The notes beneath the pieces were generated by a model. That model was not told where the DNA came from. It did not search any database and saw only the letters and a program-made list of their open reading frames with translations. A program made the translations under genes and the position numbers. From contig CAJXUD010000003.1 of NCBI GenBank assembly GCA_913061415.1, forward strand, positions 186,001 through 250,000: a DNA stretch of 64,000 nucleotides, given 5' to 3'. This document shows positions 1 through 7,985 of this stretch, piece after piece. Source of the DNA: an uncultured Oleispira sp. Lineage in GTDB: Bacteria > Pseudomonadota > Gammaproteobacteria > Pseudomonadales > Oceanobacteraceae. Every line of letters starts with the position of its first letter. The first letter of the stretch is position 1.

Positions 1-1214
1 TTTACCGCTGCGGCAAACATTTCGCGAGTAATGGTTTCGCTTAGATCTTGTTCGATATAGCTAAGGTCTAGACAGTCACTGGCTTGCTGCGACAAGGCGA
101 TTTTGCATTGCTCTGAGGTACGCACTAGGTGATGATTTTGTTTTTCATCACGTAATTTAATAAACCGTTTGATCAGTTCTGGCGCGGCACTGTCTCGTAC
201 CAATTGGTCTAAGTACAGCTCGGTTTGTAGGCTATTGAAGTTGCTCTGCGCACTGATGTCGTTGGTGGCGACGGCATCCCAAAAGGTTTTGGTAGAAACA
301 GGTTTGCCATTTTTAAGATCGCTGCCCATACCGAATAATGGCATAAGGCAACTGCCTGCCAGTTGGATGTCGAGATCGTTACCGCCGACTCGTTCTCCAC
401 TATGGCCAATAAAATCTTGCTGGCGTTGTTCTTTATTTTTGTGGTTTGGCCCCATACGAACCATGGCACAGTCGGTTGTACCCCCACCGATGTCGACGAC
501 TAATACGGTTTTGTCTTCGGTTAAATCTGATTCAAAGTTTAAGCCAGCAGCAATAGGTTCGAATAAAAATTCAACCGATTTAAAACCCGCTCGCTTCGCC
601 GCGACGGTTAAAATATCAATCGCTTGTTTATTACTTTGCTCGGCGTTTAAGCCTTGAAAGTTTACCGGGCGACCAATAACGGTGTGCTCAATAGGGTCTG
701 TTAAGCCCTGCACCGCCGCGCTTTTTTCGGCCTGTGTTTTAACGTTTTGCATCATGGCGGTCACGATGTCTTCAAAAAAGAAGACTTGTTCCGGACGCAA
801 GCCACTGGCGCCTAAGAAGGATTTAGGCGATTTAACAAAGTAACCTTCTTCGGGAAATTCGTAATATTCTTCAAAGGCTGCACGACCAAAAAACAAGGTT
901 TGCTCACTCGCATCCAAACCCTCTTGCTGACGAATGCGTCGCGCTTGGGCAAGGGAGTTGGATCGTAGGCTGAGGAACTCTTGTTTTAATTCGGCTGGCT
1001 GAATGGCCAATCCCACTTGTTCGCAAATAAGCTCACGCTCTAGCGCGTACAGAGTAGAAGGCATAAACGCCTTGTTCTGTTCTAGGGCTAATAGTTGAAC
1101 TCTTGGTTGAGCTTTTAGTTGAGCCTTGGAAGTCGTTGTATCGTTTGCTTGTTGCGTGGGAGAAATAATACCCATAGCGCAATTTGAAGTGCCGTAATCA
1201 AAACCAGAAAACAT
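1..1214 (-). CDS. yegD: Hsp70-family protein, YegD-like (partial, C-terminus outside window)
   Basis: Reading from the ATG at 1214 gives an actin-like ATPase beginning MFSGFDYGTSNCAMG, the phosphate-1 motif (DYGTSN) of Hsp70 proteins, and later VVDIGGGTTDCAMV (about residue 245), the phosphate-2 loop. About 404 residues are present before the window edge; E. coli YegD is about 450, so only a short C-terminal part is missing. Unlike DnaK, YegD proteins lack the long substrate-binding and lid region, so the cytoplasmic client is unknown. The gene stands alone: the next gene upstream (GDT1 family) ends at 1274 on the same strand, separated by a tandem repeat. The YegD assignment is from motif layout and length; another DnaK-like paralogue is possible. 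Confidence 0.85.
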   Translation of the reverse strand, partial: MFSGFDYGTSNCAMGIISPTQQANDTTTSKAQLKAQPRVQLLALEQNKAFMPSTLYALERELICEQVGLAIQPAELKQEFLSLRSNSLAQARRIRQQEGLDASEQTLFFGRAAFEEYYEFPEEGYFVKSPKSFLGASGLRPEQVFFFEDIVTAMMQNVKTQAEKSAAVQGLTDPIEHTVIGRPVNFQGLNAEQSNKQAIDILTVAAKRAGFKSVEFLFEPIAAGLNFESDLTEDKTVLVVDIGGGTTDCAMVRMGPNHKNKEQRQQDFIGHSGERVGGNDLDIQLAGSCLMPLFGMGSDLKNGKPVSTKTFWDAVATNDISAQSNFNSLQTELYLDQLVRDSAAPELIKRFIKLRDEKQNHHLVRTSEQCKIALSQQASDCLDLSYIEQDLSETITREMFAAAV

Positions 1215-1231
1215 GTGAAACCTGTAACAAA

Positions 1232-1283
1232 AAATTAAATAGAGACATTAAATAGTGACATTAAATATAAACATTAAAGCGCT
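1232..1283. repeat. 13-bp tandem repeat, 4 units, spanning a stop codon
   Basis: Units begin at 1232, 1245, 1258 and 1271; the last three start ACATTAAA. The 1271 unit contains the TAA stop (minus strand, 1274-1276) of the GDT1-family gene, so the others look like downstream duplications of its final codon and stop. Confidence 0.8.
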
Positions 1284-1873
1284 GTATAAATTGAATAAGC
1301 CGAATAAGCGGCTAATACCGATAAGGCAATAAACAAGGCTCCGCTAATGCGATGCAGCAGTACAATGGGAATACGTTGTAATAACGTTCGCCCTGCCCAG
1401 ACAGCCATGACCGAGGTTGTGACCAATGCGAGTGTTGAACCAAGCCAAACCGATGTGGGATTACCTTGGCTACTTAAGGCCACGACGGCGAGCTGGGTTT
1501 TGTCACCCAACTCGGCCAGTGTGATTAATACGAAGGTAGATAATAGAATATGTCGCTGGCTTTTTATTTGGATGTCGTCATCACTGATGCCTTCACCAGA
1601 GATGTCGTCATCACCGGCGCTGGCAAATAATGCATGCAGCCCAAAGCCTAAAAATAAAGCGCTCACAGCAATCGCAATGACGAGCTCTGGAATCCAGCCA
1701 GCAATTGCACTTCCAAAGATAACGGCAATACTATTGAGGAATAAAAAAGCCAGTATAGAACCCGCTAGAACAGGCGCAGCTCGATAACGAACCGCCAATG
1801 CCATGCAGACAAGCTGGCTTTTATCACCAATTTCAGCCGCTAATATTAAGAAATAGCTAGTCAACCAATCCAT
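1274..1873 (-). CDS. TMEM165/GDT1 family (UPF0016) cation exporter
   Basis: A 199-residue inner-membrane protein with the two family signatures: EIGDKSQ (residues 14-20) and ELGDKTQ (121-127), each in the first helix of a three-helix repeat, separated by an acidic cytoplasmic loop (GDDDISGEG). The acidic and polar residues of the two motifs form the cation site. Bacterial members (MneA in Vibrio) export manganese; eukaryotic Gdt1 moves calcium or manganese. The start ATG at 1873 has a GAGA ribosome site inside the purC end, and the two genes overlap by 17 nt, so translation is probably coupled to purC. Mn export is inferred from the family; no manganese riboswitch (yybP-ykoY type) was seen upstream. 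Confidence 0.85.
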   Translation of the reverse strand: MDWLTSYFLILAAEIGDKSQLVCMALAVRYRAAPVLAGSILAFLFLNSIAVIFGSAIAGWIPELVIAIAVSALFLGFGLHALFASAGDDDISGEGISDDDIQIKSQRHILLSTFVLITLAELGDKTQLAVVALSSQGNPTSVWLGSTLALVTTSVMAVWAGRTLLQRIPIVLLHRISGALFIALSVLAAYSAYSIYTAL

Positions 1874-2960
1874 ATTGTTCTCTTAGGATTTCAACAATTT
1901 CTGCTTTTGGATTATCGGATAAAACGATTTTTTCACCAATGACTTTTTCTGCAATGCTTAAGTAGGTTTTGGAAAGATCCATTAACGCACTGGCCGGCAG
2001 TACGTTATCGCGAGCAAGCGCACTGCGTTCTTCCATACGATCTTTGTTCAGCAGGATATCGGCGTCTTCGAAATGGTTCAGCAAGAACTGGCGGAAACCT
2101 TCTTTCGAATTTTCCACGATCTTGCCATCACGATACTCAGCGCCGTCCCAAATTCGAGAAGAATCAGGAGTGCCGACTTCGTCCATGTAAATCAGTTTTT
2201 CGTTACCGGCGGCGTCGTTCACATAACCAAATTCAAACTTGGTATCGACAAATACTTGATCAAGCTCAGCTAGGGCATTAGAGATAACGCCGAAGCCTTC
2301 TTTCAGCAATTTTTCATACTGTGCAATATCAGACGCTTGGCTGAAGTTAAACGCTTCGAAGTTGTCGGTAATGTTTTGACGAGTAATGTTCACATCGTCG
2401 ACCGCTGGCACACCAGGAATACCTTCTAGAATGCCTTTGGTTGAAGGAGTGATTAATAGCTCAGGCAGTTTTTGATCTTTCTGCAAGCCTTCTGGCATTT
2501 GAATACCACAGAAGTCGCGCTCGCCTTTGCTATAAGCACGCCACATAGAACCGGTGATGTACTGACGACAAATTGCTTCGATCATCACTGGGCGGGCTTT
2601 TTGTACGATCCAAACGAATGGGTGTGGGATATCAAGAATGTGGCTATCGGCCAAGCCTTGTTCGCGGAATAAACGGAACCAGTGGTTGGAGATGGCATTC
2701 AACGCCGCGCCTTTACCAGGAACGCCCTTCATGCCACCTTCGCCGTGCCAGATGCAATCGAATGCTGAGATGCGATCGCTGATCACCATAATGGCCAATG
2801 GCGCATCAGAGGCAACATCGTAGCCTTTTTCTTCAATTAGACGCTTGCTATCAGCCTCGGTTAACCAATAAACAGAACGTACCTTGCCGCTGTGTACTGG
2901 CTTATCAGTACGGATTGGAAGGTCGTTATTTACCGCTAAAATTTGATCTGCAAGACTCAT
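1857..2960 (-). CDS. purC: Phosphoribosylaminoimidazole-succinocarboxamide synthase
   Basis: SAICAR synthetase joins CAIR and aspartate with ATP in purine synthesis. The protein (367 residues from the ATG at 2960) carries the N-terminal GKVRSVYWL nucleotide-loop region and ISAFDCIWH, and later [23 protein letters not shown], both hallmark SAICAR-synthetase motifs. The length fits the long bacterial/eukaryotic-like form rather than the 240-residue E. coli form. ATG 2960 was chosen over TTG 2966 because a GAGG sequence sits 8 nt before it. It overlaps the downstream GDT1-family gene by 17 nt; purine synthesis and a cation exporter have no obvious shared role. Confidence 0.95.
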   Translation of the reverse strand: MSLADQILAVNNDLPIRTDKPVHSGKVRSVYWLTEADSKRLIEEKGYDVASDAPLAIMVISDRISAFDCIWHGEGGMKGVPGKGAALNAISNHWFRLFREQGLADSHILDIPHPFVWIVQKARPVMIEAICRQYITGSMWRAYSKGERDFCGIQMPEGLQKDQKLPELLITPSTKGILEGIPGVPAVDDVNITRQNITDNFEAFNFSQASDIAQYEKLLKEGFGVISNALAELDQVFVDTKFEFGYVNDAAGNEKLIYMDEVGTPDSSRIWDGAEYRDGKIVENSKEGFRQFLLNHFEDADILLNKDRMEERSALARDNVLPASALMDLSKTYLSIAEKVIGEKIVLSDNPKAEIVEILREQYGLVD

Positions 2961-3062
2961 AATCAAGGCCTCAAGCTGAATTAACAGCCGTCTATAAAAA
3001 GGTAGAAGAAATTATGGCGCGGATTCTACCAGACTAGGGCCTTGCAAGCACTTGCCGTGGCA

Positions 3063-3809
3063 CTAAAATACCTTGGCAATGATCGATTCAGGCAGTTTTG
3101 GCATGACTTTACGCAATATAGCCCAAGGCCAGCTAGGGACTACGATGTCGGTTTTGCCTTTTTCAATAGCATTAACCATAGTATTAGCGGCTTTATCGGC
3201 ATCGATAACAAAAGGAAATTTATCAATATTATCGTCGATTTCGGTGCGGATAAAACCTGGGTGAATCGCGGTGACCTTGATGTCTTTTTTGCGATACAGC
3301 TCAGTGCCCACAGCTTGTAGATAGTTGGTTAACGCAGCCTTAGAAGCCGAGTATGCAGCGCTTCCTGGAATGCCTCTGAACGCAGAGAACGAAGACATTC
3401 CGACGATTTGACCAAAACCTTGTTCACGGAAAATAGCCACCGCTGCGTCAATTGTCGCAATCGCACCAAATAAGTTGGTTTGCATAATGCTTTTGTCCAC
3501 CGATAAATCACCGCTACCCGTACGGCGAACACCAGTAATACCGGCATTGGCGACTACGATATCAATATTCCCAAGGCGCGTTTTAATGTCGTTAAGAACG
3601 ACAGGGACGGTATCTAGCGCATTAACATCAAGCGCGGCGGTAATGATTTGAAGATTACTATTTTTTTGTATTAACGCTTGCTGCAATGCTTCTAACTTCT
3701 CGACACGGCGCGCGCACAAAGCAATGTTATAACCACGATTAGCAAACTCATGCGCCAAAGCGGCACCAATACCCGACGAAGCACCTGTAATTATTACACT
3801 TTTAGCCAT
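3063..3809 (-). CDS. Short-chain dehydrogenase/reductase (classical SDR)
   Basis: A 248-residue Rossmann oxidoreductase with the cofactor motif TGASSGIG (8-15), NAG (88-90) and the catalytic Tyr153/Lys157 pair in YSASK, with the serine at about 140. The residues ARR after strand 2 suggest NADP preference. The C-terminal WPWAILRKVMPKLPESII stretch is hydrophobic/basic, as in SDRs that bind membranes or lipid-like substrates. The substrate cannot be told from sequence. It is monocistronic, upstream of purC on the same strand with about 100 nt between. A related but distinct SDR lies at 31399-32166. Confidence 0.85.
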   Translation of the reverse strand: MAKSVIITGASSGIGAALAHEFANRGYNIALCARRVEKLEALQQALIQKNSNLQIITAALDVNALDTVPVVLNDIKTRLGNIDIVVANAGITGVRRTGSGDLSVDKSIMQTNLFGAIATIDAAVAIFREQGFGQIVGMSSFSAFRGIPGSAAYSASKAALTNYLQAVGTELYRKKDIKVTAIHPGFIRTEIDDNIDKFPFVIDADKAANTMVNAIEKGKTDIVVPSWPWAILRKVMPKLPESIIAKVF

Positions 3810-3941
3810 GCTGAAAATCCCAACTGAATTGAAGAGTGAGTTTTAATTATTGTTGTATTTAATGGCTGAATATTGGGTGATAAAAGCAGTGATGTAAAGA
3901 GACGAATCAGCCAATTTCAAAGCTGATAACGCCAGCTTCTT

Positions 3942-3957
3942 AGTGAGGACAGCCACT
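3942..3957 (-). repeat. REP-like element copy 1 (upstream of RAYT)
   Basis: AGTGAGGACAGCCACT; the AGTG and CACT ends can pair across an 8-nt loop. Read on the minus strand it carries GTGGCTGTCCT, the core shared with six other copies in the window. Confidence 0.7.
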
Positions 3958-4000
3958 GTAATTCGACCTAGTTTTTTGCTTAACCTAACCCGATCTCCCT

Positions 4001-4020
4001 AGCGAGGACAGCCACCTTTA
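4001..4020 (-). repeat. REP-like element copy 2 (upstream of RAYT)
   Basis: AGCGAGGACAGCCACC, the same orientation as copy 1; on the minus strand it reads GGTGGCTGTCCTCGCT. It lies about 80 nt before the transposase start. Confidence 0.7.
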
Positions 4021-4101
4021 AGAATTAATACTGATGGCGAAGTAATGGCCTTTGTCTATCGTATAAATATACAGCCCAGTCTCAATTCAGAGCTTCATAT
4101 T

Positions 4102-5100
4102 ATGACTAAAGCTAGAAAGTGCCTTATTTCTGTTGATGCTACGCCCTACTATCATTGTGTGAGTCGCTGCGTGCGCCGTGCTTTTTTATGCGGCACCGAT
4201 GATCATTCAGGAAAAAGCTACGAACATCGACGAGGTTGGCTAGAGGATAAGCTCCTTAAATTACCTGAGGTTTTCGCAATCGATGTCGCCGCCTATGCCA
4301 TTATGAACAATCATTATCACACGGTTTTGCACATCAATAGTTCAAAAGCCAAGTCCTGGTGTGATGAAGAAGTTGTCGAGCGCTGGCATCAATTATTTAA
4401 TGGAAATGTGTTATCTCAGCGTTTTATTCGAGGAGATAATTTAACAAAGGTCGAGAGAAACCGGCTTCAAATTTCAATCAATGAATGGCGTTCGCGCTTG
4501 CAAAGTATCAGTTGGTTTATGCGTATTTTAAACGAAGCCATTGCTCGCGAAGCCAATAGTGAAGATGATTGCACGGGTAGGTTTTGGGAAGGTCGGTTTA
4601 AGTCGCAAGCCTTGCTAGATGAGCCAGCACTCACCGCTTGCATGGTGTATGTTGATCTTAATCCCGTACGCTCAAAAATGGCTAAGACCGCTGAAACATC
4701 AGAACATACATCGATTAAACGTCGCTACGACAGCGCTAAAACAACCAAACAGCCTAATCGATTTGATCAGCAAGATAAGTTACTTTACCCTTTTTCTGGC
4801 AACCCTAAGCAAGATCAACCAGAGGGGATCCAACTTAAATTAACCGATTATATGACGCTAGTAGAGCAAACTGGCCAGATAATTCGGGGAGATAAACGGG
4901 GTTCCATTCAGAAATCAACCAGTTCAATTCTTGTCCGGTTAAAAATCGATCATGATCAATGGTTGGAAATGACCAGTCATTTTGAAGAGTGTTTTACGAC
5001 GTTTGCCGGAGCTGAGCATCGAGTAAAACTGGCGTGTGATATTCTTAATTATCGCCGACCGCCGAATATTTCTACCTGCAAACTTTTATTAAACGTTTAA
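4102..5100 (+). CDS. REP-associated IS200-like transposase (RAYT, Y1/HUH superfamily)
   Basis: A single-strand-specific DNA nuclease of the Y1 transposase class. Counting from an upstream ATG at 4045, the HUH metal motif is HYH at residues 90-92 (NNHYHTVLH) and the nucleophile is Tyr202 in VYVDLNPV, matching the position of Tyr115 in E. coli TnpA-REP four residues before Asn-Pro-Val. GRFWEGRFKS just before it is typical of the family. The start at 4102 (MTKARKC) is preferred because that is where family similarity begins; 4045 also lies in frame. A C-terminal extension of about 130 residues is longer than in E. coli TnpA-REP. Catalytic residues are intact, and the gene is flanked by inverted pairs of REP-like elements, its expected targets. 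Confidence 0.9.
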   Translation: MTKARKCLISVDATPYYHCVSRCVRRAFLCGTDDHSGKSYEHRRGWLEDKLLKLPEVFAIDVAAYAIMNNHYHTVLHINSSKAKSWCDEEVVERWHQLFNGNVLSQRFIRGDNLTKVERNRLQISINEWRSRLQSISWFMRILNEAIAREANSEDDCTGRFWEGRFKSQALLDEPALTACMVYVDLNPVRSKMAKTAETSEHTSIKRRYDSAKTTKQPNRFDQQDKLLYPFSGNPKQDQPEGIQLKLTDYMTLVEQTGQIIRGDKRGSIQKSTSSILVRLKIDHDQWLEMTSHFEECFTTFAGAEHRVKLACDILNYRRPPNISTCKLLLNV

Positions 5101-5266
5101 TAATAAAAAACTAAAGTTCATAACTAGCAACCGAGTATACGCACGCCTGGAATTCCGTTAAAAATCGTTTATTAATCTATTATTTCACTGATGGTTAGCA
5201 TTCTTAATACTTCAGAGGCTCCCTTCTATTTTCAGTCTGCTTATCTATAAAAAATCAGTTTAATTT

Positions 5267-5285
5267 GGGGTGGCTGTCCTTATAA
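5267..5285 (+). repeat. REP-like element copy 3 (downstream of RAYT)
   Basis: GGGGTGGCTGTCCTTATAA: the same core as copies 1 and 2 but in the opposite orientation, making an inverted arrangement around the transposase. Confidence 0.7.
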
Positions 5286-5288
5286 TTT

Positions 5289-5305
5289 GTGGTGGCTGTC
5301 CTGAA
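5289..5305 (+). repeat. REP-like element copy 4 (downstream of RAYT)
   Basis: GTGGTGGCTGTCCTGAA, a direct neighbour of copy 3, 22 nt further on. It runs straight into an 11-bp tandem repeat. Confidence 0.7.
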
Positions 5306-5344
5306 AGAGCCCTGAAAGAGCCCTGAAAGAGCCCTGCAAAGCGC
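5301..5344. repeat. 11-bp tandem repeat, 3 perfect units plus one degenerate
   Basis: CTGAAAGAGCC at 5301, 5312 and 5323, then CTGCAAAGCGC at 5334. It begins on the last bases of REP copy 4 and lies 50 nt before the trmO start. Confidence 0.85.
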
Positions 5345-5393
5345 CTTGCACTTATGTAATAATAACCTTCTCCTATCTGGCAGTACTCATACC

Positions 5394-6170
5394 ATGGCAA
5401 ACGATTCTCACATTCCTGATTTTTCTATTAAAGCGATTGGTATTGTTCATTCGTGTTTTAAAGAAAAGTTTGCCATTCCTCGCCAGCCCGCTCTTGCACC
5501 TGCAGCTCGTGGAGAGATTGAGTTACTGCCGCCTTATGACGACCCCGTTGCAATCGAGGGGTTAGAAAATGTGAGTCATTTATGGCTGAGTTTTATTTTC
5601 CATCAAGCTATTCCCAAAGAAGGTGAAGTACGTTTGCGTGTTCGCCCTCCTCGCTTAGGTGGCAATAAAAAAATTGGCGTTTTTGCGACCCGTGCGACTC
5701 ATCGACCTAATCCATTAGGCTTGTCTGTGGTGAAGCTGGAGGGCATTAAAAATGGCCGACTACAAATTTCAGGGATTGATTTGCTAGATGGCACGCCGAT
5801 TGTTGATATTAAACCGTATGTTCCTTATGCCGATGCTTTGCCCAATGCAACAAATTCGATTGCGAGCGCAAGCCCTGAGCTGAGTGATGTCGAATTTGAT
5901 GCTAAGGTTTTAGTCGCTGCGCAAGAGCACGGTAAGCGCCTAGGTCAGCCGGTGAAAGAATTGATCGAACAAATGCTGGCTCAAGACCCTAAACCTGCGT
6001 ATCAAAAAGCAGACCCTGAACGTATTTATGGGGTTAAAATTTGGGATTTAGAAGTGAAGTGGCGTTATCTTTCAAACGCCCTTCTGCCTAGTTCTGAACC
6101 CAAAGGCTCTGAACAAAAGGGCTCTGAACAAAAGAATACGTTATACATTGTGTCCATTGAGGTTGTTTGA
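5394..6170 (+). CDS. trmO: tRNA (N6-threonylcarbamoyladenosine(37)-N6)-methyltransferase TrmO
   Basis: The TsaA/VirR-type single-domain beta-barrel methyltransferase that uses SAM to make m6t6A37 in threonine tRNA. The N-terminus AIGIVHSCFKEKFAIPRQP and the core RPPRLGGNKKIGVFATRATHRPNPLGLS are the family signature; DGTPIVDIKPYVPYAD follows. The C-terminal RIYGVKIWDLEVKW matches the usual end domain. The ATG at 5394 (MANDSH) was chosen over an upstream ATG at 5346, whose extra residues do not match the family. Near the C-terminus a 15-bp in-frame repeat encodes GSEQKGSEQK. It stands alone between the RAYT unit and tpm. Confidence 0.92.
   Translation: MANDSHIPDFSIKAIGIVHSCFKEKFAIPRQPALAPAARGEIELLPPYDDPVAIEGLENVSHLWLSFIFHQAIPKEGEVRLRVRPPRLGGNKKIGVFATRATHRPNPLGLSVVKLEGIKNGRLQISGIDLLDGTPIVDIKPYVPYADALPNATNSIASASPELSDVEFDAKVLVAAQEHGKRLGQPVKELIEQMLAQDPKPAYQKADPERIYGVKIWDLEVKWRYLSNALLPSSEPKGSEQKGSEQKNTLYIVSIEVV
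6090..6134. repeat. 15-bp in-frame tandem repeat near the trmO stop
   Basis: GGCTCTGAACAAAAG is perfect at 6105-6119 and 6120-6134, with a related unit at 6090-6104. It ends 36 nt before the stop, keeps the frame and encodes GSEQK twice. Confidence 0.85.
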
Positions 6171-6205
6171 GCCATATACAATCAATACTCTTTTGAACGT
6201 TAAGA

Positions 6206-6853
6206 CTATTTTAACTTGTAGCCACGCTGATAAAATGAAGTAAGGCCTTTGGCTTTAAAGCGAGGTTCTTCTTCAATAATATCGGCCTCCTCGATCAATT
6301 GAATCGGATACATGCCGCTATACAAAGCTTCAACTTCTGCCGTCGATACTGCGAACGGTGGGCCACCAGCAATACTTTGATCATAATCTAACGTAATTAA
6401 TAGCTGCGAAGCATAGCCCGTAATTTTTGCCAAATGACTCGCATATTCTTTACGCATCGCTTCTGGTAATGCGATTAAAGCCGCTCTGTCATATACCCAA
6501 GCAACATCGCCTAGGTCTGCTTGCGTGAGTGCAAAAAAATCGCCAACAAAAATTTGTACGTGAGCCGCTTGATAGCATTTACCACCTTGCCAATCAGTTA
6601 TCTCAGGTTGAGCCTCTAACTGCTCAAAAACCGCCTGCACTGCAATTTCGCTCAATTCAACTGCAACAACAGATTGGCCTTGAGCCAATAAATAACCAAT
6701 ATCCAGCGTCTTCCCACATAAAGGAACGAAGACTTTTGCCCGTTTATTCTGTGATATAGCCGCCAGATTACGCTTCAATATTGGGTGAATATAATCTAGG
6801 TGAAAGCCTATTTGATTTATTTCCCACTTGTCATGCCAAAAACTGTGTTCCAT
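6206..6853 (-). CDS. tpm: Thiopurine S-methyltransferase
   Basis: A cytoplasmic class I SAM methyltransferase that S-methylates thiopurines and, in marine gammaproteobacteria, tellurite or selenium oxyanions. The N-terminus MEHSFWHDKWEINQIGFH, the SAM loop KVFVPLCGKTLDIGYLLAQG (about 40-59) and VELSEIAVQ, then DLGDVAWVYDRAALIALP, are all characteristic of bacterial TPMT. The length of 215 matches the family (about 218). It converges with trmO, with a 35-nt gap. Natural substrate is inferred from the family. Confidence 0.95.
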   Translation of the reverse strand: MEHSFWHDKWEINQIGFHLDYIHPILKRNLAAISQNKRAKVFVPLCGKTLDIGYLLAQGQSVVAVELSEIAVQAVFEQLEAQPEITDWQGGKCYQAAHVQIFVGDFFALTQADLGDVAWVYDRAALIALPEAMRKEYASHLAKITGYASQLLITLDYDQSIAGGPPFAVSTAEVEALYSGMYPIQLIEEADIIEEEPRFKAKGLTSFYQRGYKLK

Positions 6854-6926
6854 CTTGCAACCTCATATTCTATTTTCTTAAGAATACCCGCAAGCAAGGC
6901 TCTGAGCCACTGGAATTATGGGCTTA

Positions 6927-6987
6927 GCGATGGCTGTCCTAGAAAAGGAAGAGTGGGTGTCCTAGGCTGGGAGCGATGGCTGTCCTA
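6927..6987 (+). repeat. Cluster of three REP-like elements
   Basis: GCGATGGCTGTCCTA at 6927-6941 and 6973-6987, with a diverged GTGGGTGTCCTA between them at 6953-6964. TAG and CTA (or CCTAGG) ends can pair around each core. The core matches the RAYT-flanking copies 1.6 kb away. It lies between the divergent tpm and hydroxylase genes. Confidence 0.65.
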
Positions 6988-6994
6988 GGTTAGA

Positions 6995-7029
6995 GGCTGG
7001 GTTTGGGGGCTGAGTTTGGGAGGTTGGGG
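6995..7029 (+). repeat. G-rich 13-bp duplication with quadruplex potential
   Basis: GGCTGGGTTTGGG at 6995-7007 is repeated as GGCTGAGTTTGGG at 7008-7020, followed by AGGTTGGGG. Four G-runs (6999-7001, 7005-7009, 7018-7020, 7026-7029) could form a quadruplex, with one loop of about 8 nt. It lies 66-100 nt before the start of the next gene. Confidence 0.5.
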
Positions 7030-7094
7030 TTATTGCAGCAGGGGTTTTGATTATTTGTTAGTATCCTTATTCACTTTATTAAAAAGTACTGTTC

Positions 7095-7922
7095 ATGGAA
7101 CATTGGGTTTTAGGGTATGAATCTAGCATTCGTTTGAGTTTTTTCTTGGGTCTATTTGTAATAATGGCTATTTTAGAGGCTCAGTTTCCGCGGCGTCAGT
7201 TGGCTCATAAGCCTATGCGTTCTGGCCGCTGGGTACATAATATTTCTTTGTCTTTTTTGGCTTCTGTTCTAACGCGTATTATCTTGCCTATTAGCTTGGT
7301 GAGTTTCGCGATTGATTGTCAGGCTTCTGGTATGGGGTTGTTTAATCTGCCGTTTTTTGATGATACCAGCGGTTTACTGCTGTTTGTGATCAGTCTGGTT
7401 TTATTTGATCTGATTATTTATTGGCAGCATCGGATCTTTCATTTTGTACCTGTGCTTTGGCGATTACATAAGGTACATCATAGCGATCAGCACTTTGACG
7501 TTAGCACGGGTATACGTTTTCACCCTTTAGAAATTTTAGCATCCATTGCGATTAAGTTTGCTGTGGTTTTTATTTTTGGGCTATCTGCTGAGAGTATTAT
7601 AGCTTTTGAGGTTATGCTCAATGGTTTGGCTTTGTTTAATCATAGTAATGTAAAAATTCCGCTTTCTATTGATCGCCTTTTGCGTAAATTCATTGTCACT
7701 CCAGACATGCACAGAGTGCATCATTCACAGATTCCGAGCGAGACCGATAGCAATTTCGGTTTTAATATTAGCTTATGGGATCATCTATTTGGCAGCTACC
7801 AAGATCAGCCGAAGCTGGGGCATGAGGGGATTGAAATTGGTCTAAGAGAGTTTAATAAAGGTAGAAAACCTCTACAGTTTTTTAAATTACTAATGATGCC
7901 ATTCCACTCTTCTCAAAAGTAA
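7095..7922 (+). CDS. Sterol desaturase / fatty-acid hydroxylase family membrane protein
   Basis: A 275-residue membrane di-iron oxygenase. The His clusters are visible in order: WQHRIFH, LHKVHHSDQHFD, then FNHSN and MHRVHHS, fitting the HX3H, HX2HH, HX2HH pattern that binds two irons. Hydrophobic helices precede and separate them. Family members hydroxylate or desaturate sterols, carotenoids, alkylglycerols or fatty acids; the substrate here cannot be assigned. It is a single gene followed by a strong terminator, with REP copies and a G-rich repeat in its upstream region. A carotenoid-biosynthesis-like gene follows at 8977, but no carotenoid synthase is present. Confidence 0.85.
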   Translation: MEHWVLGYESSIRLSFFLGLFVIMAILEAQFPRRQLAHKPMRSGRWVHNISLSFLASVLTRIILPISLVSFAIDCQASGMGLFNLPFFDDTSGLLLFVISLVLFDLIIYWQHRIFHFVPVLWRLHKVHHSDQHFDVSTGIRFHPLEILASIAIKFAVVFIFGLSAESIIAFEVMLNGLALFNHSNVKIPLSIDRLLRKFIVTPDMHRVHHSQIPSETDSNFGFNISLWDHLFGSYQDQPKLGHEGIEIGLREFNKGRKPLQFFKLLMMPFHSSQK

Positions 7923-7942
7923 TGTCACTTTTCAATAAAATA

Positions 7943-7968
7943 AGAAAACCTGCAAATGCAGGTTTTCT
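7943..7968. terminator. Bidirectional intrinsic terminator
   Basis: AGAAAACCTGCA pairs with TGCAGGTTTTCT across AA (12-bp arms), between the converging hydroxylase gene and ompW-like gene. Neither side has a long T-run beyond the stem, though the stem itself carries TTTT. Confidence 0.8.
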
Positions 7969-7985
7969 ATTTACGTGGATAAAAA

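Noticed and set aside
4102-5100. Loss of the catalytic tyrosine in the RAYT
   Set aside because: The segment AIAREAN lacks the tyrosine found in some Y1 families, but alignment by the Asn-Pro-Val motif to E. coli TnpA-REP puts the nucleophile at Tyr202, which is present.
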